Below, one piece after another: positions 48,987 to 55,098 of a stretch of DNA of 56,123 nt. Under the pieces are notes generated by a model, which saw nothing but the letters and a program-made list of their open reading frames with translations, was not told the DNA's origin and did not search any database. The stretch spans positions 1 through 56,123 of the forward strand of contig NZ_QGKS01000176.1 in the NCBI RefSeq assembly GCF_003172935.1. The letters run 5' to 3'. This DNA comes from Micromonospora sicca (GTDB lineage Bacteria; Actinomycetota; Actinomycetes; Mycobacteriales; Micromonosporaceae). Numbering within the stretch: position 1 is the stretch's first letter; the number at the start of each line of letters is the position of its first letter. Position numbers and translations under genes: made by a program.

Positions 48987-49631
48987 ATGGGCCTCATCCA
49001 CATCGAGCTGTTCGCAACCCTCGACCTCGTCGGGCAGTCGCCCGGCGGCCCCGACGAGGACCCGGTGGGGTTCGCGTTCGGCGGCTGGCAGGCGCCCCTG
49101 CTGGACGAGGTCGCCGGGGCGCAGGTCGGTGCCGCGTACGAGGGCACGGACGCCCTCCTGCTCGGCCGGCGGACGTATGACATCTTCGCCGCCTACTGGC
49201 CGTACCAGGAGGGCGGCGAGGACAACGAGATCGCCACGCTCTTCAACAGCGTCCCGAAGTACGTGGCCTCCCGCGGCAGGCCCGACCTCTCGTGGGCCGG
49301 GTCCACGCAGCTCGGCCCGGATCTGGTCGGCGCGGTGCGCGAGATCCGTGACCGGCACGAGCACGTGAAGGTCGTCGGGAGCCTGAACCTGGTGCAGACC
49401 CTCCTGCGCGAGAAGCTCTTCGACCGTCTCGACCTCTGGGTGCACCCGATCGTGCTCGGCGTCGGGAAGAAGGTGTTCGACGGTGGCGCGGTGCCCACGA
49501 ACGTCACACTCCTCGAACCGCCGGTAGCCAATCCGAAGGGCACCGTGTACCTGCGCTACGGGCTCGCCGATGGCACGCCCGGGACGGGGGACATGAGCGC
49601 ACCCGATCGCGGTGCCGGACGCGACGACTGA
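48987..49631 (+). CDS. Dihydrofolate reductase-family (RibD C-terminal) protein
   Basis: 214 residues starting MGLIHIELFATLDLVGQSPG with GGGAGTAAGG just upstream. The RibD_C/DHFR-like fold is shown by GTDALLLGRRTYDIFAAYWP, the NADPH-site KVVGSLNLVQTLLREKLFD and LDLWVHPIVLGVGKKVF. Members reduce pyrimidine or other carbonyl substrates, and the exact reaction here is unknown. It is intact among broken genes and ends before a strong hairpin (49691-49725). Confidence 0.9.
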   Translation: MGLIHIELFATLDLVGQSPGGPDEDPVGFAFGGWQAPLLDEVAGAQVGAAYEGTDALLLGRRTYDIFAAYWPYQEGGEDNEIATLFNSVPKYVASRGRPDLSWAGSTQLGPDLVGAVREIRDRHEHVKVVGSLNLVQTLLREKLFDRLDLWVHPIVLGVGKKVFDGGAVPTNVTLLEPPVANPKGTVYLRYGLADGTPGTGDMSAPDRGAGRDD

Positions 49632-49690
49632 AGCCGCCCCGCGCCAGGTGGGTCCGTGTCGTCGGCGGTGAATCCGCCAGGTCGGCATTC

Positions 49691-49725
49691 CGTCACGGCG
49701 TCGGCGAGGTGCCGACGCCGTGACG
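49691..49725 (+). terminator. Terminator after the reductase gene
   Basis: A perfect 15-bp stem, cgtcacggcgtcggc (49691-49705) with its complement (49711-49725), and loop gaggt lie 60 nt past the stop codon at 49631. Confidence 0.8.
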
Positions 49726-49790
49726 AAGTGCCTCGCCAGAGGGTCGCCGCCGTCACGCAATGGTCTGGCAGGCCCCGTCGCCCTAGCTAG

Positions 49791-50036
49791 CTAGTGAGTC
49801 TGTCGTCGGTTGGACTCCTGCCGGACGGCCTCCGTGTCCCGCCAGGTGCCGGCGGAGGTCTTCATCATCCGATCGACCATCGAGCGGGCGGAGGCTTCGT
49901 CCGGGAAGTCGTACGAGACCTCTTGTCCTCCGTCACCTCCGAGGCGGCCACGGACTCGCCAGAGCCGGCCGTCGGAGACCAGCCAGATGTCGCGCCGGGC
50001 CCATGCGGCCCCATGCCCCGTTCCAGTAGCGACCAC
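49791..50036 (-). CDS. Small hypothetical protein
   Basis: An 81-codon reading from a GTG at 50036, preceded by GGAGG at 3 nt. The protein contains RRDIWLVSDGRLWRVRGRLG and VSYDFPDEASARSMVDRMMK, which looks like a real folded segment (beta strands then an amphipathic helix). The frame stays open upstream to 50327, where it carries no recognisable sequence, so it could be the tail of a decayed longer gene. No known domain. Confidence 0.4.
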   Translation of the reverse strand: MVATGTGHGAAWARRDIWLVSDGRLWRVRGRLGGDGGQEVSYDFPDEASARSMVDRMMKTSAGTWRDTEAVRQESNRRQTH

Positions 50037-50327
50037 GTACCTCCACCACCAGAACCCTCGTCGAACACACGTTCGACGGCCGGCTGCCGGCCTGCCTAGT
50101 CCCACCACATGCTTGTCGAGTCCGTCCCAGGTGATGCTTGACGCCTCGCCTAGTGGTTGTCGTCCGGCTACTTCCCGCCGTCTCGACCGGGCAACTCGGC
50201 GAGAGCCGTTGGTACTCCTCGTGGGCGCCCAGCTCCACCCCGCTGAGTCGAGCGGCGGTTGGTCATGCAACCTTTTCGGGTCACAGCCGGTACTACCTCG
50301 TGACCGACTGGGCGGAAGGGCGAGCAC
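50037..50327. other. Gap before the sigma-factor gene
   Basis: 291 nt. Probably holds the promoter of the sigma/partner pair. No promoter, repeat or gene could be supported. It includes ggaaggg just before the GTG at 50328. Confidence 0.35.
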
Positions 50328-50825
50328 GTGATCACACCGGAGGGCTTCGACGACTTCGTCGTGACCCGGTCACCGCGGTTGTTGCGCACCGCGTTCCTGC
50401 TCACCCGCGATTGGGCGTTGGCCGAGGACCTGCTGCAGACCGCGCTGGCGCGGGCGTGGGAGGCGTGGCGGCGCATTGACGGTGACCCGGAGCCGTACGT
50501 GCGTCGGATCATCGTCAACGCGTACGCCTCGTCGTGGCGGCGCAGGTGGTGGGGTGAGCTACCCACGGCCGACTTGCCCGAGGCGGCTGCCGAGGCTGAC
50601 CCGCACGCCGGCCTCGATGACCGGGACCGCCTCTGGCGGGCGTTGGGCCGCCTGCCCGGCCGGCAGCGCGCCGTGCTCGTGCTGCGCTACTTCGAGGACC
50701 TCTCGGAGGTCGAGATCTCCGAGGTCCTGGGCTGCTCGGTCGGCACGGTCAAGAGCCAGGCCAGCCGGGCAATGGCCAAGCTCCGCCTCGACGAGACGCT
50801 GACGCCGGAAGGGATGCTGGGATGA
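50328..50825 (+). CDS. SigE-family ECF RNA polymerase sigma factor
   Basis: 165 residues. Sigma region 2 is TRSPRLLRTAFLLTRDWALAEDLLQ, with the extended WEAWRRIDGDPEPYVRRIIVN promoter-melting and -10 recognition part. Region 4 is LPGRQRAVLVLRYFEDLSEVEI with HTH GCSVGTVKSQASRAMAKL. This is the small SigE-like ECF group frequent in Micromonosporaceae and Streptomyces. The GTG start has GGAAGGG upstream. The last codons overlap the next gene (ATGA), so sigma factor and partner are translated together. Confidence 0.93.
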   Translation: MITPEGFDDFVVTRSPRLLRTAFLLTRDWALAEDLLQTALARAWEAWRRIDGDPEPYVRRIIVNAYASSWRRRWWGELPTADLPEAAAEADPHAGLDDRDRLWRALGRLPGRQRAVLVLRYFEDLSEVEISEVLGCSVGTVKSQASRAMAKLRLDETLTPEGMLG

Positions 50826-51850
50826 ATCTGACCGATCTCAAGCAGGTGCTCGACGAGCGTTCCGGCGGCTCGGCGGAGCACGTCATGCACCACGTGCGGC
50901 TGCATGGGGTACGCGCCAAGGTGGTCGCGCGGCGGCGGCGCCGGATCGCGACCTGGGCCACCTGCGCGGTGGTCGCCCTGGCCGGCATCGCCGCGGCCGC
51001 CGTCGTGCCCGGGCTCCGCGCGGACGTCACCCCCACCCCGGCGGACAGCCCGTCGCCGGTACGCACCATCGAAGGGTTCCCGGAGTACGCCTGGGGCGCG
51101 CGTGTCGTGGCTGCGGAGTCCGCCGCGCTGCCGGAGCGCCGGATCGAGCTGACCATCGTGCCCACCACGCTCGATCTCGTCATCTTCACCCGCTGCGCCG
51201 GCACCGGAGACAACGTCGAGCCCGATGAGAAGGTGAGCGTCAACGGCCACTTTCTCTTCGGTGGCGGCTGCGGCGGTTCCAGCCGGCAGATGAGCTGGGA
51301 CGGGCTCGACGTGGCGGTCGGCAAGCCCGCCACGTTCGTCATGACGATCGCCGGAGCCAAGCGGTTCGACGGGACGGACTTGGTCCCGGTGGCGATCCCG
51401 GACAGCGGCACGTTCGGGCTCGCGATCGGTGTGCGGATCCCGTTCGACCAGTACCCGCTGCCGCCCCGGCCATCAGGACCACTCGACCCGTTGCACCAGA
51501 CGCTCATGGCTGGCTGCACCGAGAGGCTCTGCCCGGACGCCGTCATCGTCCGATCGGATCCGGCCGACCCGACGCGTCCGGTCCAGCGGACCCTGACCTG
51601 GAAGACGATCGACTCGGTCGACATGCTCTCCCAGACGCCGGGGCTCCTCCACGTCCGCGTCAACGGCGTGGAGATCATAACCGGCGAGTGGTGGGACTAC
51701 GCGATGAGCAGCTCCGGCAGGTTCGGCGACAGGAGAGGCGCGTGGAAGCGTGAGTTCGGCCTCGACCTGAAACCCGGCGACCCAGTGACCATCGAGATCG
51801 TGCCCGAGCACATCACCGGAGCCTGGCAGGTCGTCTTCTCACCAGCCTGA
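50822..51850 (+). CDS. Membrane-anchored partner of the sigma factor (putative anti-sigma)
   Basis: 342 residues. A cytoplasmic N-terminus of about 42 residues (MNLTDLKQVLDERSGGSAEH) ends in an Arg cluster. One helix (WATCAVVALAGIAAAAVV, 45-62) follows, then a roughly 280-residue exported domain with a few cysteines (TRCAGTGD, GGGCGGSS). No zinc-type HxxxCxxC anti-sigma motif is seen. The ATGA overlap with the sigma gene is the evidence for an anti-sigma or sensor role; the exported domain is unrecognised. Confidence 0.85.
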   Translation: MNLTDLKQVLDERSGGSAEHVMHHVRLHGVRAKVVARRRRRIATWATCAVVALAGIAAAAVVPGLRADVTPTPADSPSPVRTIEGFPEYAWGARVVAAESAALPERRIELTIVPTTLDLVIFTRCAGTGDNVEPDEKVSVNGHFLFGGGCGGSSRQMSWDGLDVAVGKPATFVMTIAGAKRFDGTDLVPVAIPDSGTFGLAIGVRIPFDQYPLPPRPSGPLDPLHQTLMAGCTERLCPDAVIVRSDPADPTRPVQRTLTWKTIDSVDMLSQTPGLLHVRVNGVEIITGEWWDYAMSSSGRFGDRRGAWKREFGLDLKPGDPVTIEIVPEHITGAWQVVFSPA

Positions 51851-52217
51851 GTGGGCGAGGGTGAGTAGCGCCGTTGCCAGGGTTGCCCCGAGCACCGCGC
51901 CCTGCTTCGGCTTCCACCACGATGCCATGGCCGTCGTGGAAGGCGTCGATCTCGTACGACACCTCGGCTCGCCCGTTGTCACCAAACAAGACGGGCCGGC
52001 GGATCTTCCCGGCAGCCGTCTTGCCCGTTTCGACCGCGAAGCCAAGACCTTGGAGTCCAGCAGCAAGGTGGCGTAGCACCATGTCGCTCGTGACGCCGAC
52101 ACGCGGCTCCGCCGTTGAGATGTGCGGGGCGGCGTCATGGATGACGGAGAGGAAGCCCTCGACCCACTCCGGCGGCCGAACGTTGCGTGGGTAGTAGTTC
52201 CACACCGGGTAGGACAC
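51813..52217 (-). pseudogene. Truncated nuclease-like protein gene
   Basis: The N-terminal two thirds (GFLSVIHDAAPHISTAEPRV, GLGFAVETGKTAAGKIRRP, VLFGDNGRAEVSYEIDAFHD, GIVVEAEAGRGARGN) match a family of PD-(D/E)XK-like hypothetical proteins that I recognise by these motifs. The conserved continuation after GARGN (normally a tyrosine-containing DLIR segment) is missing. The frame runs out in PGNGATHPRP and overlaps the end of the sigma partner gene. Start GTG 52217 has a poor ribosome-binding site. Probably inactive. Confidence 0.55.
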
Positions 52218-52270
52218 CTGGGAAGGCTAACGGCCCGGCCGAAGGCGCGCAGGAGTGCTGTAGCCATTCT

Positions 52271-52340
52271 GGGCCGTCGCTGGGCCGTCTGGGCCGTCAC
52301 AGGGCCGTCAAACGTCGACCAACAACGACCGGCGACGACC
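52271..52340. repeat. Tandem gggccgtc units followed by accaacaacgacc (copy A)
   Basis: gggccgtc occurs at 52271, 52282, 52291 and 52302, followed by caaacgtcgaccaacaacga and further cgacgacc units. A diverged copy of the same arrangement is at 53465-53513. Confidence 0.5.
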
Positions 52341-52403
52341 AGCAGCGCCCGAAGAAACAGCAGGCCAGCCGCCATGTGACAGCGGCTGGCCTGGTGGGCG
52401 ACG

Positions 52404-52431
52404 GACGAGTCGACCTGTACGCCGGATGCTG
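52404..52431 (-). other. Sequence resembling the 3' end of RNase P RNA
   Basis: The minus strand reads CAGCATCCGGCGTACAGGTC then GACTCGTC. It closely resembles the conserved 3' terminus of actinobacterial RNase P RNA (CAGAATCCGGC...CAGG..GACTC), from memory. The rest of the RNA is not seen. Such a fragment would fit a leftover attachment site of an element inserted at rnpB. Confidence 0.3.
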
Positions 52432-52470
52432 TTGTCTGGCCCGGCAGGTTGGTTCTAATCTGATGGAGAG

Positions 52471-53321
52471 TTGATCAATGCCTTGCCCGCTGCTCGGAGA
52501 GGCAACTCCTTGTCTTTCGTGCTCGCTACGGATGCCGCCCCCGGCCGGCCGAATGAAGACTTTGTCGTCGCCACCAGTGATCTGGCAGTGGTCGTCGATG
52601 GGGCAGGCATCCCGTCCGGCGGCTGCCGCCACGGCGTCAGGTGGTACGCCCGGCAGCTCGGCATCCGCACGCTCGCCGCACTCGTCGCGTCTCCAGACAT
52701 CGCGCTTGCCGACGGCTTGGCAGCCGGTATCGCTGCGGTAGCCGCGGCGCATGCCGACACCTGCGACCTCGATGACCCCGGTACTCCCTGTGCTGCTGTC
52801 GGCATTCTCCGCGCGGAAAGCGGGAGGTGGACACGCTCGCGCTGTCGGATGCAACGGTGGTGGTGGACCTGGAGACGGGACCCGCGGTGACGTGTGACCT
52901 CGCGGTGGAGGACATCTGTGGGCCAGAGCCCGAGGTCGTCGCCGGTCTGTTGTTCGGTACTCCCGAGCATGCGCAGGCGCTAGCGGCCTACGTCGAGCAC
53001 CAGACCATCACCCGGAACCGTGCCGATGGCTGGTGGGTTGCCGCTGCCGACTCGGAGGCCGCTGCACATGCGCGTGTCGCGACATATGCACGTCCAGCTG
53101 TGCGACGGGCGAGCGTGATGTCCGACGGCGCAACGCGTCCCGTCGATCAGATGCGGATTTGCCGCTGGCTGGACTACCTTGATCTCCTGGACAAGCTCGG
53201 CCCGCGTGCCTTGATCGCTCACGTCCGGTCGATTGAGGTGGACGACCCTGAAGGGGCGCGCTACCCGAGGACGAAGCGGCATGACGATGCCACCGTTGCG
53301 CAGTACAAGCCTTCGGACTAG
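52471..53321 (+). pseudogene. Frameshifted PP2C-like phosphatase gene
   Basis: The first part (frame of 52471) has VLATDAAPGRPNEDFVVATS and VVDGAGIPSGGCRHGVRWYA. From about 52820 the next frame continues EVDTLALSDATVVVDLETGP, then RADGWWVAAADSEAA, VMSDGATRPVDQM and RTKRHDDATVAQY. Joined, it is a full-length PP2C-like protein with the metal-site DGAG, SDGA and DDAT signatures. The break lies in gcggaaagcgggaggtgg near 52812-52830. A sequencing error is possible. The start is a TTG at 52471 or a downstream TTG/GTG. Confidence 0.7.
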
Positions 53322-53325
53322 GAAC

Positions 53326-53449
53326 GACGTCGACGACCAGCGCCCAAGGTCCAGGCGCGACCGTCTACGGCATCGTCGGCATCCTGCTCGGCCTGGCCGG
53401 CCTCGTCGCCGGTCTGCCGTCGTGCCGCCGCGCCGCGCAGCCTCGCTAA
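53326..53449 (+). pseudogene. C-terminal fragment of a membrane protein
   Basis: One frame reads TTSAQGPGATVYGIVGILLG then LAGLVAGLPSCRRAAQPR and a stop at 53449. The hydrophobic helix followed by a short basic tail looks like the C-terminal anchor of an exported protein whose rest is missing. Confidence 0.35.
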
Positions 53450-53464
53450 CGAAGAGGGGGGCCA

Positions 53465-53513
53465 GGCCGTCGCCAGGCCGTCAGCGGGCGAACAATGCCC
53501 ACCAATGACGACC
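53465..53513. repeat. ggccgtc pair followed by accaatgacgacc (copy B)
   Basis: ggccgtc occurs at 53465 and 53476, followed by accaatgacgacc at 53501-53513, a diverged version of the block at 52271-52340. The two copies flank the broken phosphatase gene. Confidence 0.4.
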
Positions 53514-53580
53514 ACTGGCGGCGGCCTTTGCCCAGGTTGCTGAGGGTGACTACGAGCCGACCAGCGATGAAGGGCGGGCC

Positions 53581-53928
53581 TTACCTGTAGTTGGTGAACC
53601 GCAGGGGCGCCCAAGGCAGTGCTTCCCGCCAACCGGGCAGTTCGAAGGCCCAGGACGTGATCACGGAGTGGACGAGCCGCTTGTCCTCGGTGAGTGCCTG
53701 AAAGTGCTTGTCTTCGTCGCCCTCGCGGTACTCGACCAGGTATCCGCCGGCATCGGTACGGGCAACCTGCGCGAACGTCTGACCGGTGACGTCGGCGACA
53801 CGTTCCACGATGAGGAACTGTTCCTCGCCGCGCTCCATGTCCGACAGCAACTCGAACAGCAGATCCTCTGAGGGGTCGTCCCAGATCTCGCCGGACCCCA
53901 TGGTGACGCGAAGCAGCGCAGCAGCCAT
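53581..53928 (-). CDS. Hypothetical protein, 115 residues
   Basis: Soluble acidic protein (MGSGEIWDDPSEDLLFELL, EQFLIVERVADVTGQTFAQV, YLVEYREGDEDKHFQALT, SWAFELPGWREALPWAPLRF). Strong beta-strand and helix alternation and internal consistency make it a genuine gene. I recall similar actinobacterial proteins of unknown function, sometimes near toxin or contact systems, but claim no role. Start ATG 53928, with an alternative ATG at 53901. Confidence 0.75.
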   Translation of the reverse strand: MAAALLRVTMGSGEIWDDPSEDLLFELLSDMERGEEQFLIVERVADVTGQTFAQVARTDAGGYLVEYREGDEDKHFQALTEDKRLVHSVITSWAFELPGWREALPWAPLRFTNYR

Positions 53929-54068
53929 GCCTCAATGATCCAGGAACCGAGTCCGCCGACGTGCCCGACGCGTACCCGAAGCTGAGCGGGTCGATCGTGT
54001 TGTCCGATTCCTCGCCGGAACCAGGCGTTCGGACCCTTCCCCCCAATACGCCCCCGGACGGTGAGCGA

Positions 54069-54081
54069 TGGCGGGTAGTGG
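54069..54081 (-). repeat. Partial copy of the tRNA-Tyr 3' end
   Basis: tggcgggtagtgg matches tRNA-Tyr 3'-terminal bases 54156-54168 (tggcgggtagagg) in 12 of 13 positions, in the same orientation, 87 bp away. Possible degenerate attachment-site core. Confidence 0.35.
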
Positions 54082-54108
54082 TTGGACTCAACGAGACCAG
54101 ACAAGATT

Positions 54109-54141
54109 GGCCCCCGACCGCGTTACTGCTGGTCAGGGGCC
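54109..54141 (-). terminator. Terminator after tRNA-Tyr
   Basis: The arms ggccccc-gacc (54109-54119) and ggtc-aggggcc (54131-54141) form 11 pairs, one a G-U in RNA, with an 11-nt loop. It begins 12 nt past the tRNA 3' end. Confidence 0.65.
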
Positions 54142-54152
54142 GTTCTCGCACC

Positions 54153-54236
54153 TGGTGGCGGGTAGAGGATTCGAACCTCTGTAGCTTTCGCGACGGATTT
54201 ACAGTCCGCTCCCATTGGCCGCTCGGGCAACCCGCC
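54153..54236 (-). tRNA. tRNA-Tyr (GTA anticodon), CCA encoded
   Basis: Class II tRNA with a long variable arm. The 5' end is GGCGGGTTGCCCGAGCGGCC, the anticodon loop is CTGTAAA (GTA), and the T-arm is AGAGG-TTCGAAT-CCTCT. The 3' end is ACCCGCC-A-CCA with CCA in the DNA. Class II tRNA 3' ends are favoured targets of tyrosine integrases. Confidence 0.95.
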
Positions 54237-54386
54237 AGGGCGTCGCCACCACGCCGTGCGCGGCAGCGGAAGCAAGGATAGCGGTTGCCCCCGGGGCCGC
54301 CGCAACCGGGTACCGTCAGGGGGTCGTACCGCTGGTCAGCGGGCGACGGAAGACCTTCAGACCGCCGAACCAGCAGGAGCATGAGC

Positions 54387-54881
54387 ATGGCAGCGAACCC
54401 GTCGTTCGACATCGTGAGCAAGGTCGACCGCCAGGAGGTCGACAACGCCCTCCGTCAGGCGGAGAAGGAGCTCGCGCAGCGGTTCGACTTCCGCGGCACC
54501 GGCGCCGAGATCTCCTGGTCGGGCGAGGAGGCGATCAGCCTCCAGGCGGAGACCGAGGAGCGGGTCCGGGCGGCGCTCGACGTCTTCAAGGAGAAACTGG
54601 TCAAGCGGAACATCTCGCTCAAGTCGCTGGACGCCGGCGACCCCCGCGCCTCGGGCAAGGTCTTCAAGATCGACGCCAAGGTCATCCAGGGCATCGACAC
54701 GGACAAGGCCAAGTCGATCAGCAAGAAGATCCGCGACGAGGGCCCGAAGGGCGTGCAGGCGCAGATCCAGGGCGACCAGCTCCGGGTCACCGGCAAGAAG
54801 AAGGACGACCTCCAGGCCGTCATCGCGCTGCTCAAGGGCGAGGACTTCGGCGTCGCGCTGCAGTTCACCAACTACCGCTGA
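54387..54881 (+). CDS. YajQ-family nucleotide-binding protein
   Basis: 164 residues starting [20 protein letters not shown], chosen because AGGAG lies 7 nt before this ATG (another ATG at 54381 is too close). It has two ferredoxin-like domains with [15 protein letters not shown] and [17 protein letters not shown], ending [11 protein letters not shown]. Family members bind nucleotides. In Xanthomonas a relative binds cyclic-di-GMP, interesting because a GGDEF-EAL gene lies 6.6 kb away, but that link is inference. Confidence 0.93.
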   Translation: MAANPSFDIVSKVDRQEVDNALRQAEKELAQRFDFRGTGAEISWSGEEAISLQAETEERVRAALDVFKEKLVKRNISLKSLDAGDPRASGKVFKIDAKVIQGIDTDKAKSISKKIRDEGPKGVQAQIQGDQLRVTGKKKDDLQAVIALLKGEDFGVALQFTNYR

Positions 54882-54890
54882 CGAGCCCGG

Positions 54891-54986
54891 TCAGCGCGAG
54901 AAGATCAGCAGCAGGATCACTGTCAGGACCGCGCTGATCAGGATCGAGCCCAGGCAGCCGACCCGGTTCGAGAAGAAGAAGAACAT
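54891..54986 (-). CDS. 31-residue single-pass membrane protein
   Basis: MFFFFSNRVGCLGSILISAV followed by LTVILLLIFSR: one membrane helix with a phenylalanine-rich start and a C-terminal Arg. The frame is open upstream to 55109, but that part has no family look. Small proteins of this form recur in actinobacteria next to yajQ or transporter genes, from memory. The ribosome-binding site is weak. It is convergent with yajQ, 9 nt apart. Confidence 0.55.
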   Translation of the reverse strand: MFFFFSNRVGCLGSILISAVLTVILLLIFSR

Positions 54987-55022
54987 TCCCGTGCTGTACC
55001 CGCCCGGGACGCGTTGAGACGC

Positions 55023-55059
55023 CGTCGAGCGGTCACCCCGATCGGGTGACCGCTCGACG
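55023..55059 (-). terminator. Terminator after the MFS transporter gene
   Basis: A perfect 16-bp stem, cgtcgagcggtcaccc (55023-55038) with gggtgaccgctcgacg (55044-55059), with a five-base loop begins 39 nt past the MFS stop. Confidence 0.88.
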
Positions 55060-55098
55060 CGTATCCGGCTGCTGTGGCGGTCGGCGGGTGAGCCGCAC

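Noticed and set aside
53661..54104. Minus-strand ORF containing ESNHYPPSLTVRG
   Set aside because: This kind of peptide arises by reading sequence related to a tRNA 3' end; it overlaps the real 53581-53928 gene in another frame.
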